64,000 nucleotides of DNA, taken from positions 806,001 through 870,000 of the forward strand of contig NZ_FZPD01000002.1 of assembly GCF_900188325.1 (NCBI RefSeq), in the 5' to 3' direction. The stretch is from Ekhidna lutea (GTDB lineage Bacteria; Bacteroidota; Bacteroidia; Cytophagales; Cyclobacteriaceae). The notes under the pieces are model-generated. The model saw nothing but the letters and a program-made list of their open reading frames with translations, was not told where the DNA came from and did not search any database. Below, piece by piece: positions 16,931 through 25,957 of this stretch; positions within the stretch are counted from its first letter, which is position 1; each line of letters opens with the position of its first letter. The translations under genes and the position numbers were made by a program.

Positions 16931-18316
16931 ATGAGAAAATATGCCGATCTGATTGATCAAACCTTCTACTTCCCTACGCCTGAATTTAAAGTAGAGAAAG
17001 ACAACCTTCACTTTCATGGAGTAAACCTGATGGATATCATCAAGGAATATGGAACTCCACTGAAACTGAGTTATCTACCTAAGATCGAGCAAAACATAAA
17101 ATATGCGTATCAGATTTTTAATGATGCCATCAAAAAACATAAATATGAAGGGTCATACACCTACGCCTATTGCACCAAAAGTTCACACTTTCGGTTTGTC
17201 GTAGAAGAGGCTTTATCAAGCAATGCCCATATAGAAACTTCATCTGCCTATGACATACCCATAGTTCGGAGTATGTTAAAGGCCGGAAAACTTACGAAGG
17301 ATCATTATATTATCTGCAATGGATTTAAACGTCCATTATATCTGCAGGAAGTTTCAGCCCTACTTAATGAAGGGTATAAAAACTGCATTCCCATTCTTGA
17401 TAACTTAAATGAGCTGAATCACTATAAAGAAAAAGTAGCAGGTGATTTTCAAATTGGTATCAGGATCGCAGCAGACGAAGAGCCTAATTTTGCCTTCTAC
17501 ACATCCAGACTTGGCATTCGATATGGGGATATACTGCCCTACTACAAAGAGCAAATCAAAGACTCGAAAGCCAAGCTTAAAATGCTCCATTTTTTCATTA
17601 ATACTGGAATTAAGGACACGGCTTATTATTGGAGTGAATTAAGCCGCTTTATTTACAAATATTGTGAGTTAAAAAAAATCTGTCCTGAGCTTGACACGGT
17701 TGACATAGGTGGGGGATTTCCTATTAAGAATTCACTTCACTTTGAGTATGATTATCCATACATGGCTGAGCAAATCATTGAAAATATTCAATGGATTTGT
17801 AAGAAAAACCATGTTCCTGTCCCTAACATATTCACGGAGTTTGGCAGTTTCACGGTAGGAGAAAGTGGAGCAACCATCTACTCTGTTTTGGATCAAAAAC
17901 TTCAGAACGATAAGGAGCTTTGGTACATGATGGATGGCTCGTTTATCACTCATATGCCGGATGTTTGGGGATTAAATCAAAAGTATATCATGCTTCCGGT
18001 AAATCATTGGAAGAGTCCTTACCACCGCGTAAACCTCGGTGGACTTACTTGCGATAGTCAGGATTATTACGACTCTGAAGCACATATTGGGGAAGTCTTC
18101 TTACCACAGTATGATGAAAAAGAAACCCTTTATTTCGGATTCTTTCATACAGGAGCTTATCAGGAATCTTTAGGCGGATATGGCGGCATACAACACTGTC
18201 TGATTCCGGCACCCAAACATATCATCATTGACCGGGACGAGAATGGCAAAATCACCCACGAACTTTTCGCTCAAGAGCAACGAAGCGATGCTATGATGAA
18301 AATATTAGGGTATTGA
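16931..18316 (+). CDS. speA: arginine decarboxylase (PLP-dependent)
   Basis: 461 residues when started at the ATG at 16931 (MRKYADLIDQTFYFP), which matches how Bacteroidota arginine decarboxylases begin; a TTG eight codons earlier is less likely. Fold type III PLP enzyme: the Schiff-base lysine lies in YCTKSSHFRFV, HIETSSAYD follows, the phosphate-binding Gly-rich loop is DIGGGFPIKN, and GLTCDSQDYY near residue 375 supplies the conserved Cys-Asp of the second subunit's active site. Makes agmatine for polyamine synthesis. Divergent from the deiminase-ctlX-argS operon, so arginine-linked genes sit on both sides of this intergenic region. Confidence 0.93.
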   Translation: MRKYADLIDQTFYFPTPEFKVEKDNLHFHGVNLMDIIKEYGTPLKLSYLPKIEQNIKYAYQIFNDAIKKHKYEGSYTYAYCTKSSHFRFVVEEALSSNAHIETSSAYDIPIVRSMLKAGKLTKDHYIICNGFKRPLYLQEVSALLNEGYKNCIPILDNLNELNHYKEKVAGDFQIGIRIAADEEPNFAFYTSRLGIRYGDILPYYKEQIKDSKAKLKMLHFFINTGIKDTAYYWSELSRFIYKYCELKKICPELDTVDIGGGFPIKNSLHFEYDYPYMAEQIIENIQWICKKNHVPVPNIFTEFGSFTVGESGATIYSVLDQKLQNDKELWYMMDGSFITHMPDVWGLNQKYIMLPVNHWKSPYHRVNLGGLTCDSQDYYDSEAHIGEVFLPQYDEKETLYFGFFHTGAYQESLGGYGGIQHCLIPAPKHIIIDRDENGKITHELFAQEQRSDAMMKILGY

Positions 18317-18372
18317 TTAATAATTAAATTCACTCCTAACACAAAACCTTCCTAATCGTAAAGCTTTTAGGC

Positions 18373-18380
18373 TATTTTTG
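18373..18380 (+). promoter_or_regulatory. -7 box upstream of the glycosyltransferase gene
   Basis: TATTTTTG matches TAnnTTTG; it ends 19 bp before the ATG at 18400. Confidence 0.4.
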
Positions 18381-18399
18381 ATATTCAGTTAAGACATCT

Positions 18400-19134
18400 A
18401 TGCCAAAAAACTTAGTGGTCATACCGACCTATAACGAACGAGAAAATATCCGCGAGATCATTCGCACCGTGATATCCATCACACCTGCGTTCAATATTTT
18501 GGTTGTAGATGATGGTTCCCCTGATGGGACAGCATCCATTGTTAAGGAAGAAATGGAAGCTCGACCCGGTCAGGTTTTCATGATTGAAAGAGAAGGTAAA
18601 TTGGGACTTGGCACTGCATATATCACCGGTTTCAAATGGGCAATTGAGAAAGGGTATGATTACATCTGCGAAATGGATGCTGATTTTTCCCATAATCCAT
18701 GTGATTTAGTTAGGTTAATTGATGCTTGTGAAAAAGGTGCGGATGTTGCCATTGGCAGTAGATATATCACTGGTGTAAACGTAGTGAACTGGCCTATGGG
18801 CAGAGTGCTAATGAGTTACTTTGCCAGCTTTTATGTACGTATCATTACCGGCATGCCATTTAAGGACAGTACGGCCGGCTTCAAATGCTATCACAGAAGA
18901 GTATTTGAGAAGCTAAACCTCAACAAAATTCACTTCATCGGTTACGCCTTTCAAATAGAAATGAAGTTTAATGCCTGGAAACATGGTTTTAAGATCGTAG
19001 AAGTACCAATCATATTTACAGACAGAACCAAGGGTGTATCTAAGATGTCAAAAGGAATTTTCAAAGAAGCAGTTTTCGGCGTGCTTCAAATGAAAATCAA
19101 AAGCCTGTTTAAAAAATATGAACCGGTCAGTTAG
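18400..19134 (+). CDS. polyprenol-phosphate mannosyltransferase-like GT2 glycosyltransferase
   Basis: 244 residues, GT-A fold family 2, DPM1-like. Sequence landmarks are LVVIPTYNERENI, LVVDDGSPDGTA (nucleotide-sugar binding), CEMDADFSHNP (the metal-binding DxD region), AIGSRYITGV and DRTKGVSKMSKGI. No C-terminal membrane helix is present, unlike many bacterial GtrB-type enzymes, so it resembles soluble DPM1. It probably charges undecaprenyl or polyprenyl phosphate with mannose or glucose for envelope glycan synthesis. Convergent with the ABC permease gene with 9 bp between stops. Confidence 0.92.
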   Translation: MPKNLVVIPTYNERENIREIIRTVISITPAFNILVVDDGSPDGTASIVKEEMEARPGQVFMIEREGKLGLGTAYITGFKWAIEKGYDYICEMDADFSHNPCDLVRLIDACEKGADVAIGSRYITGVNVVNWPMGRVLMSYFASFYVRIITGMPFKDSTAGFKCYHRRVFEKLNLNKIHFIGYAFQIEMKFNAWKHGFKIVEVPIIFTDRTKGVSKMSKGIFKEAVFGVLQMKIKSLFKKYEPVS

Positions 19135-19143
19135 ACCATTCTC

Positions 19144-20361
19144 CTAATCAAAACGGATTGCCTTAACCGGACTAATCCGTGAAATAATAGCTACCGGAAT
19201 AAGTAGCGTAACACCAATCAAACTCAAAACCAGAAGGTTTAATCCAATAATTGTCCAAGGATCAATCACAATTGGGACATGTGACATATAATAATTAGCC
19301 TGATCCAAAGGAATAATTTTCAGATAGTACTGCATCAACCCCAAAGACAACCCAATCAAATTGCCCCAGATAAGTCCCTGAACTATTAATCTCAATCCAT
19401 TAAGAACAAACACTCGTCTGATCAAACGATTCGTAGCTCCAATGGACTTTAGGGCACCTATCATCTGCGTCCGCTCCATAATTAAGATTAGCAGGATGGA
19501 GATAATGCTGGTACCCGACACAAACAGTATAATGGTAAGAAGTATTACCACGTTTCTATCCAGCATACTTAACCATTGAAAATTCTCGCGATACTTGTCT
19601 GTAACTTTATCTACATACAAATCAATATCTACTGCGTTATGGAGGTCTGTTTCCGCTTGCTCCAGCTTATCTATATCCGATATAAAAACCTCAATTCCCC
19701 CAGCTGTAGAATCCGACCAATTGTTTATCCGACGGACAAGATCCAGATCCCCAAGGATTATTTTCTCGTCAAATTCCTCTAATCCTGTTTCGTATATACC
19801 GGTGATTTGAAGTCGTCTGAATCTCGGCGGATTTTGCACAAAATAAATAAGCACTTCATCATTGACACTCAACTCTAAATAGTTGGATACCCGCTTACTC
19901 AATGCTACCTCCGTAGAATAATCCTTCTTTGATAAATCAGGCAATCTACCTTCTACCATATGTTTGCTAAATCCAACAGAATCAAAGGATTCATCCACTC
20001 CTTTCACAATCACTCCCTGAACTTCTTCTTCAGTTTTCAACAATGCCGCTTTCATTGCGTAAGGCTGTACCCGCTCAGTTAATGGGTATGACTTTAACTT
20101 ATGAATCAATGAATCTGTGATAGTGATCGACGACTCTTCGAAAGATGTTGAAAGCGTATACTTGCTGACAATCAGGTGGCCGCTAAAGCTGAATATTTTA
20201 CCCTTTATCTCTTTTTTGAATCCATATAGCACCATAAAAGCCAGCATTAATACCGCCAACCCCAGCGCAATGCTAATGACCGCAATTCGGTTAATGATAT
20301 TCGAAAATGAGCCGGCTGCTTCTTTCGAAATACGTTTGGATATGAGAAATGGAAGATTCAT
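19144..20361 (-). CDS. LolC/LolE-type ABC transporter permease (FtsX/MacB fold)
   Basis: 405 residues from the ATG at 20359-20361 (MNLPFLISKRI). One N-terminal helix (about 25-45), a periplasmic MacB-PCD domain (50-250), then three helices with the FtsX domain, including the hallmark ERTQMIGALKSIGATNRLIRRVFVLNGL. The last residues SRISPVKAIRFD are typical for LolE-like proteins in Bacteroidota. Likely role is moving lipoproteins from the inner membrane toward the outer membrane, working with an ATPase encoded elsewhere. Divergent from the NamZ gene. Confidence 0.9.
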   Translation of the reverse strand: MNLPFLISKRISKEAAGSFSNIINRIAVISIALGLAVLMLAFMVLYGFKKEIKGKIFSFSGHLIVSKYTLSTSFEESSITITDSLIHKLKSYPLTERVQPYAMKAALLKTEEEVQGVIVKGVDESFDSVGFSKHMVEGRLPDLSKKDYSTEVALSKRVSNYLELSVNDEVLIYFVQNPPRFRRLQITGIYETGLEEFDEKIILGDLDLVRRINNWSDSTAGGIEVFISDIDKLEQAETDLHNAVDIDLYVDKVTDKYRENFQWLSMLDRNVVILLTIILFVSGTSIISILLILIMERTQMIGALKSIGATNRLIRRVFVLNGLRLIVQGLIWGNLIGLSLGLMQYYLKIIPLDQANYYMSHVPIVIDPWTIIGLNLLVLSLIGVTLLIPVAIISRISPVKAIRFD

Positions 20362-20423
20362 GCGTTTGCCTTGCAAAATAGGGTTTTCAATACTGTAAGA
20401 ACAAGCTATCTTGGGCATTTAAT

Positions 20424-21572
20424 ATGCAAAAGCTTTTACTTATATCTGTTATCACTTTTACCAGCTGCCTAAGTCAGACACAGGAACAGGCTCCAGACAT
20501 TTTACCAGGAGCTTATCAGCTTGAAAGCTACCTTCCGCTAATAAAGGATAAAAAAGTAGGCCTTACGGTTAACCATAGCTCATTGATAGGCACTAAACAT
20601 CTAACGGACACCTTACAGTCACAACAAATAAATATTGTCAAGGTATTCACACCGGAACATGGATTTACAGGGACACTAAGTGATGGTGAGAAGGTAGAAT
20701 ATGATAGTTCTGAAGCTTCTTTTGAGTTGGTCTCCTTATATGGCAAGAACAAAAAGCCTACAGAAGCTCAGTTAGCAAATATTGAAGTCATGATCTTCGA
20801 TATTCAAGATGTTGGTGCCCGGTTTTACACATACATCAGTACGATGCACTATGTGATGGAAGCATGTGCAGAAAACGATATTCAAGTCATTATACTTGAC
20901 AGGCCCAACCCGAATGGAAGCTATGTTGACGGTCCGGTTTTAGACACTGCATACAGATCATTTGTCGGAATGCACCCCATCCCCATTATTCATGGAATGA
21001 CCGTCGGTGAACTGGCTCAAATGATTAACAGTGAAGGTTGGCTAGCAAATGGAATCAAAGTGGACTTATCTGTAATAAAGATTAAAAACTGGTCTCATAG
21101 CCAAATCTATTCGCTTCCCGTCAACCCCTCTCCTAACCTGCCTAATGATTTGAGTATTTCCTTATATCCAAGCTTATGTTTATTTGAAGGAACCATCATG
21201 TCTGTTGGACGAGGAACAGAACATCCGTTTCAGCAAATAGGGCATCCCGAATATCCTGATACCATGCATTACTTCATCCCGACCCCAAATGAGGGGGCAA
21301 AATGGCCTCCTTATGAGGATCAAAAATGTTTTGGTCGATCATGGGTTGGTCAATCACCTCAGTACTCGTTTTCACTTCAACCTCTCATTAAAGCTTATCA
21401 GCAGATGGGCAAGGATGATTTCTTTAATGATTATTTTAAACGATTGGCTGGAACTAATTTGCTTCAAAAACAAATAGAAGAAGGACAGACTGAAGCGCAG
21501 ATACGTCAATCATGGGAACCTGCACTTTTAGAATTTAAATTGAGTAGAAAAAAGTACTTGTTATACGAATAA
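20424..21572 (+). CDS. namZ: exo-beta-N-acetylmuramidase NamZ-like protein (DUF1343)
   Basis: 382 residues with an N-terminal export signal; Cys15 in FTSC suggests a lipoprotein, though the -3 residue is Phe. The DUF1343 landmarks are strong: VGLTVNHSSLIG, VFTPEHGFTGTLSDGEKV, FDIQDVGARFYTYISTMHYVMEA, LDRPNPNGSYVDGP, NPSPNLPNDLSISLYPSLCLFEGT and SVGRGTEHPFQQIG. Enzymes of this family (NamZ) release terminal MurNAc from peptidoglycan fragments and act in cell-wall recycling in the envelope. Six bases upstream of the glutaminase gene, likely co-transcribed. Confidence 0.92.
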   Translation: MQKLLLISVITFTSCLSQTQEQAPDILPGAYQLESYLPLIKDKKVGLTVNHSSLIGTKHLTDTLQSQQINIVKVFTPEHGFTGTLSDGEKVEYDSSEASFELVSLYGKNKKPTEAQLANIEVMIFDIQDVGARFYTYISTMHYVMEACAENDIQVIILDRPNPNGSYVDGPVLDTAYRSFVGMHPIPIIHGMTVGELAQMINSEGWLANGIKVDLSVIKIKNWSHSQIYSLPVNPSPNLPNDLSISLYPSLCLFEGTIMSVGRGTEHPFQQIGHPEYPDTMHYFIPTPNEGAKWPPYEDQKCFGRSWVGQSPQYSFSLQPLIKAYQQMGKDDFFNDYFKRLAGTNLLQKQIEEGQTEAQIRQSWEPALLEFKLSRKKYLLYE

Positions 21573-21577
21573 GCTGA

Positions 21578-22495
21578 ATGGATTATCAAGGAATATTAAA
21601 TGTAATAGAAGATAAAATTCAAGGGGAAAAGCTGCAAGGCAATGTGGCCTCCTATATACCGGAGCTTGCTAAAATAAAACCTGGAAAATTAGGGATGCAC
21701 CTGACAAGTGTAATAGGTGAAGAGTTCCATTTTGGCGATTCGGAAGAGCGATTTTCGATTCAAAGTATTTCAAAAGTTTTTTCACTGACACTAGCCCTGC
21801 TTAAAGAAAAGGATGAAATAATCTGGGAACGAGTGGACGTAGAACCGTCTGGCGATCCTTTCAATTCATTGGTGCAACTCGAATATGAAAATGGCATTCC
21901 GCGAAACCCATTGATCAACTCAGGAGCTTTAGTGATTTGTGACATTCTGGTCTCACATCTTGATAATCCCAAAAAAGAATACCTGGAATTTGTAAGAAGG
22001 ATAGCCGGCAATGCCACAATTGACTACAATGAACGAGTCGCGGCTTCTGAAAAAGAAGAAGGATTCAACAACCGTGCGATGATCAACCTGATGAAAGGAT
22101 ATGGAAACATTCACAATGACGTTGAAGAAGTCCTTGATTTCTATTTCGATACATGCTCAATCAGTATGTCTTGTCGAGAACTGGCCCAAACATTTGTGAT
22201 GTATGCCAATCAGGGTAAATTGTTAAAAGATCAGAAACGTGTTTTAAGTGAAGTGCATACCAAACGTATCAATGCAATTATGCAGACTTGTGGATTCTAC
22301 GACGAGGCTGGAGAGTTTTCCTTCCGTGTAGGACTTCCCGGAAAAAGTGGTGTTGGAGGTGGAATTGTAGCCGTGTATCCTAATATGTACAGCGTGGCAG
22401 TATGGAGTCCAAAATTGAACGAAAAAGGAAACAGCACAGCTGGAATGCGAGCATTGGAGTTGCTGACAGAAATTACCGGGTCATCGATTTTCTAA
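21578..22495 (+). CDS. glsA: glutaminase
   Basis: 305 residues, serine-dependent beta-lactamase-fold glutaminase that hydrolyses glutamine to glutamate and ammonia. The catalytic Ser63-x-x-Lys66 lies in FSIQSISKVFSL, followed by NPLINSGALVI, NNRAMINLMKGYGNI and the Gly-rich GLPGKSGVGGGIVAVYP near the end. Length matches the family. It begins 5 bp after the NamZ stop. Linking nitrogen release to wall recycling is speculative. Confidence 0.96.
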   Translation: MDYQGILNVIEDKIQGEKLQGNVASYIPELAKIKPGKLGMHLTSVIGEEFHFGDSEERFSIQSISKVFSLTLALLKEKDEIIWERVDVEPSGDPFNSLVQLEYENGIPRNPLINSGALVICDILVSHLDNPKKEYLEFVRRIAGNATIDYNERVAASEKEEGFNNRAMINLMKGYGNIHNDVEEVLDFYFDTCSISMSCRELAQTFVMYANQGKLLKDQKRVLSEVHTKRINAIMQTCGFYDEAGEFSFRVGLPGKSGVGGGIVAVYPNMYSVAVWSPKLNEKGNSTAGMRALELLTEITGSSIF

Positions 22496-22537
22496 GATCA
22501 CAATTTATTATCTTCCAAATTAAAATAATTCACAACT

Positions 22538-22903
22538 ATGCGAGCAAACTGGTTTGAACTTCCCGTCAGTGACATGGATAGAGCAAAAGCCTTCTATCAG
22601 TCTATTTTTAACATTCAGATGGCTGAAAACATGGAAATGGGCACTTCAGTCATGAGCTTCTTTCCATTCGAAACCGATCAGGATGGCGCTACCGGAACAT
22701 TGATTAAGCAGGAAACATACGTTCCCTCATATGAAGGAGCGCTTGTCTATTTTTCAGTAAAGGAAATCAATGATGTCCTCCCTAAAATCGAGTCGAGTGG
22801 TGGAAAGGTTCTCAATGAAAAAATGAGCATCGGAGAACATGGGTTTGTAGCGCACTTTGAAGACTCAGAAGGTAACAGAGTGGCTTTACATCAAAGTGCC
22901 TGA
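22538..22903 (+). CDS. VOC (glyoxalase/dioxygenase-fold) family protein
   Basis: 121 residues made of two beta-alpha-beta-beta-beta units. It opens ANWFELPVSDMDRAKAFYQSIF and ends FVAHFEDSEGNRVALHQSA, where Glu in FEDSEGN is a common metal ligand of the fold. Bacteroidota carry many such single-domain VOC proteins, mostly of unknown substrate. Located 42 bp after glsA and 44 bp before an unknown gene on the same strand. Confidence 0.88.
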   Translation: MRANWFELPVSDMDRAKAFYQSIFNIQMAENMEMGTSVMSFFPFETDQDGATGTLIKQETYVPSYEGALVYFSVKEINDVLPKIESSGGKVLNEKMSIGEHGFVAHFEDSEGNRVALHQSA

Positions 22904-22947
22904 ACAAATTCGGCATTCAAACGCTTACAGTAAGAAAGAAATAATTC

Positions 22948-23628
22948 ATGAACCAAGACCCTACTGAAAACATTGCTGAAATACTCCTCAACAAGTCTAG
23001 CGTGAAGCAAAAGACCTATCGGAATGTATGTAAGGCATTCAAACAGCTACATGAAGAAGCTAAATTGCTGATAGATGTCATCAGCGCTAAAACAACCGAA
23101 CGTGATGAGGACATCAAACTCAGCGTTACTTCAATTAGTGATCAGGAATTTCACATTAGGATAGCTGGTGACTTGTTGGTTTTTGTACTGCATACTAACA
23201 TAATCACTCTCACAGACGATTACGACTACAACAAATCTGACTATGTTAAGGAAAAACCACTGCGGAAATATCTCGGGCAGATCAATGTGTACAACTTCAT
23301 GGCCGACTCATTTGAATATAATCGTTTAAATGATCCCGGCTATTTATTAGCTCGGCTGCTCATCAATGTTGAGAATCATTTTATTGTTGAAGGCGACAGA
23401 CAGATTGGCTTCATGTTTGAATCTGTCTCGGGAAAACCACTCGAAGGAACAGATTTGAATGTCTTAATTAAATTAATCATCACTCAGGCTGCTGAAAACG
23501 ATCTTATAGCACCTCCATTTCCTAAAATCAGAAACATTACTGTAAAGCAACAGATGGAAAAAAGTCAGTCGCTGGGTGGCGGTAATAAGATTGGATTTCA
23601 GATGAGCTACCAGAACGATACTCATTAA
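22948..23628 (+). CDS. conserved-looking protein of unknown function
   Basis: 226 residues, no signal peptide or membrane segment, so probably cytoplasmic. The N-terminal 60 residues are helical and Lys/Glu-rich. The centre is beta-rich (ISDQEFHIRIAGDLLVFVLHTN), with a Tyr/Asp-rich stretch DDYDYNKSDYVKEKPL and VYNFMADSFEYNRLNDPGYLLAR. Asp/Asn-rich turns could form a binding site, but no catalytic pattern stands out. I do not recognise a named family. Codon use and composition match neighbours. Convergent with the next gene, stops adjacent (23628/23629). Confidence 0.75.
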   Translation: MNQDPTENIAEILLNKSSVKQKTYRNVCKAFKQLHEEAKLLIDVISAKTTERDEDIKLSVTSISDQEFHIRIAGDLLVFVLHTNIITLTDDYDYNKSDYVKEKPLRKYLGQINVYNFMADSFEYNRLNDPGYLLARLLINVENHFIVEGDRQIGFMFESVSGKPLEGTDLNVLIKLIITQAAENDLIAPPFPKIRNITVKQQMEKSQSLGGGNKIGFQMSYQNDTH

Positions 23629-24015
23629 CTATTTCTCTCGCTTTCGAAGTGCAATGGTATGCTTTACGCTAACTATTCCAGCATTATTCAGGGAGACATT
23701 CAATTCTGTTTTCATAGTAGAATTAATCAACTTTCTAAATGTGAGGTATACATTAAAGTCATCGGAGGATTGAGGTTTTATCTTTACTACATGTTCGGAT
23801 TGTTCCACTCGATTGCTCCATTCACTAATTCTTGTTGTTGCCGTTGGTACTTCATGATTAGGCAATGTGTCAAATAGGAACAATCTTGTTTCCAACCATC
23901 CAGACTCATTAAAGCTTACTGAATCGACCATTCGAACCTGCCCAGCTGCCAGCACTGAGTAAGCCAGCAACAAGAGAAGCCCGAATTGTCTGATTGTGAA
24001 ATACCTCATGATCAT
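23629..24015 (-). CDS. small secreted protein of unknown function
   Basis: 128 residues with a signal peptide (hydrophobic residues 10-24, ending AAGQ). The mature part is beta-rich with no Cys. Its ATG overlaps the stop of the EamA transporter gene by 4 bp (ATGA), so the two are translationally coupled. No family recognised. It may sit in the periplasm or outer surface. Confidence 0.7.
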   Translation of the reverse strand: MIMRYFTIRQFGLLLLLAYSVLAAGQVRMVDSVSFNESGWLETRLFLFDTLPNHEVPTATTRISEWSNRVEQSEHVVKIKPQSSDDFNVYLTFRKLINSTMKTELNVSLNNAGIVSVKHTIALRKREK

Positions 24016-24944
24016 CGGAATTTGGTATAAAGCGCAGGGTCAATGTTTTTACCAAATTGAGGTACCGAAATAGTATTCGTCTTTTTTGTCAACCTTATCC
24101 CTAACAGAATCAGCATTGCTCCAAGCAATGTCCACACAGTTAAGACCTCATCCAGGATAGTAACTCCAAGCACAACTCCATAAATCGGCATCAGGTAAGT
24201 GACCAATGATGCATAACCAGCACTGGATCGCTCAATTAATTTGAAGTAGACAACAAACGCGATGGCTGTACCAAATACACCTAAGATCATAATTGAACTA
24301 ATGGTTTGTGTTTGAAGTACAGCAAAGTCAAAGGATGGGTACATAAAAAATGCCAATGGAATGAGGTAAATGCTTACTGACAAGAGTTGTGCAGCTGGAG
24401 CCTGAAATGAAGGGATATTTACCAGATGCTTTCGAATGTATGCAAGCCCTATTCCATAGCTAAGTGCTGCACTTGTAATAGCTATTATGCCCCAAAAACT
24501 ACCCTCAACACCCTCGATGATATTTGGAAGTACCAGTACAATCAATCCTAAAAAGCCAAGGATCACTCCTTTCAGTTTCTGGCCACTCAGTTTTTCATCT
24601 GCAATCATAAAGTGAGCAAGGACGATGGTGAATATGGGCACCAAACCATTGAGGATACTCGCCAGCGAGCTATCCACGTATTGCTCCCCCCAGTTGATCA
24701 TGATGAATGGAAAAGCCTGAGCAAAAAAGCCCGCAATAAAGGTTTTCTTCCAGAAGTCAATATTTAGTGGGAGCCTGTTCTTTTGAAGCAATAAGAGCAA
24801 ATTGAGTATTAAAGCGCCTGTGCCTATTCGTAATGCGGCCAGCATCACAGGAGGAACTTCTTCCACAGCAATTTTTATAAATAAGAAAGAAGGTCCCCAA
24901 AAACTAGCGAGTAAGAGCAGCAGGTGTATGTTTTTAATTTTCAT
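24012..24944 (-). CDS. EamA/DMT-family transporter
   Basis: 310 residues from the ATG at 24942-24944 (MKIKNIHLLLLLASFWGPSFLF); an in-frame ATG 14 codons earlier is possible but adds a polar stretch. Ten hydrophobic segments form two EamA repeats, with the family motifs FWGPSFLFIKIAVEEVPP at the start, YVDSSLASILNGLVPIFT and SSAGYASLVTYLMPIYGVVLG. Likely a metabolite or amino acid exporter. Divergent from a MetR-like LysR regulator, which by arrangement is the probable regulator. Confidence 0.9.
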   Translation of the reverse strand: MKIKNIHLLLLLASFWGPSFLFIKIAVEEVPPVMLAALRIGTGALILNLLLLLQKNRLPLNIDFWKKTFIAGFFAQAFPFIMINWGEQYVDSSLASILNGLVPIFTIVLAHFMIADEKLSGQKLKGVILGFLGLIVLVLPNIIEGVEGSFWGIIAITSAALSYGIGLAYIRKHLVNIPSFQAPAAQLLSVSIYLIPLAFFMYPSFDFAVLQTQTISSIMILGVFGTAIAFVVYFKLIERSSAGYASLVTYLMPIYGVVLGVTILDEVLTVWTLLGAMLILLGIRLTKKTNTISVPQFGKNIDPALYTKFR

Positions 24945-25051
24945 CTTCGTAATTGTTTTGTGTTCCAAATTGAACGAGAATTCCATTCGAACGAACTATT
25001 AATTGGATGAATTGATTTTATTAATAGAATGAATATTATTAATATTACATT

Positions 25052-25957
25052 ATGGAAATAAGGCATTTAAAACTGATCAGGGAAGTAGCGGAGACGAAAA
25101 GTCTCACTAAGGCAAAAGATGCCCTATTTCTCTCTCAATCCGCACTCAGTCACCAGTTGAAGGAAATTGAAAACCAGTTGGGTACACAGCTTTTCCACCG
25201 GGTTAATAAACAGCTTATATTGACTAATGCAGGCAAGATGGTTTTGGAATCGGCACAAAAAGTACTAAACGAACTGGAGCAAACGGAGCTCTCTATTAAG
25301 CGATATGTGTCCGGAACAAGCGGAACCTTACGAATAGCTACACAGTGTTATACCTGCTATCATTGGCTGCCGGCACTGATGACAGATTTTAAAAAAGAGT
25401 TTCCAAACGTTGATATCGAAATTTTTCATAACAATGATGCTCAGATGGAAGATCAGATATTAGATGGAACCATTGATTTGGCTGTGATTTACGAGCATTC
25501 TGAAAGAGCTAAGATCGCCTACCATGAATTGTTTCGGGATGAACTTTTTGCTCTTGTCCCCACAGGTCATCCATGGACTAAGAAGAAGTATGTCGAAGCA
25601 AAAGACTTTGAGGATCAGAATGTTATCATCCATTCATTACCACTTGAATCCGTCAGTCTTTTTTCACAAGTATTAACACCAGAAGGAGTAAAGCCTCGTC
25701 AGGTCATGCAGGTACAGGTAACAGAAGCGGTGGTAGAGCTAGTTAAAGCCGGCATGGGAGTGAACGTTATGGCAAAGTGGATTGTAGAACCCTATCTTAA
25801 GGATAATAGACTAGCGCTCGTACCTGTTACAAAAAGAGGGATTCATCGCACCTGGCATGCTATTACGCTTGAAGATGAAAAAAGCCCACAATACCTCCAA
25901 AATTTTGTCCATCATATGCGATGCAATATTGCGGGACTTTGCTGCTGCCCGAACTAG
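25052..25957 (+). CDS. LysR-family regulator, MetR-like
   Basis: 301 residues. The N-terminal winged HTH (1-60) has SLTKAKDALFLSQSALSHQLKEIE and FHRVNKQLILTNAG. The effector domain contains LRIATQCYTCYHWLPALM, which aligns by eye with the homocysteine-responsive region of MetR (IAIECHSCIQWL). This suggests control of methionine or sulfur-related transport. Divergent from the EamA exporter gene with about 107 bp between starts, the classic LysR arrangement. The gene's stop shares a palindromic CTAG with the convergent SDR gene. Confidence 0.9.
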   Translation: MEIRHLKLIREVAETKSLTKAKDALFLSQSALSHQLKEIENQLGTQLFHRVNKQLILTNAGKMVLESAQKVLNELEQTELSIKRYVSGTSGTLRIATQCYTCYHWLPALMTDFKKEFPNVDIEIFHNNDAQMEDQILDGTIDLAVIYEHSERAKIAYHELFRDELFALVPTGHPWTKKKYVEAKDFEDQNVIIHSLPLESVSLFSQVLTPEGVKPRQVMQVQVTEAVVELVKAGMGVNVMAKWIVEPYLKDNRLALVPVTKRGIHRTWHAITLEDEKSPQYLQNFVHHMRCNIAGLCCCPN

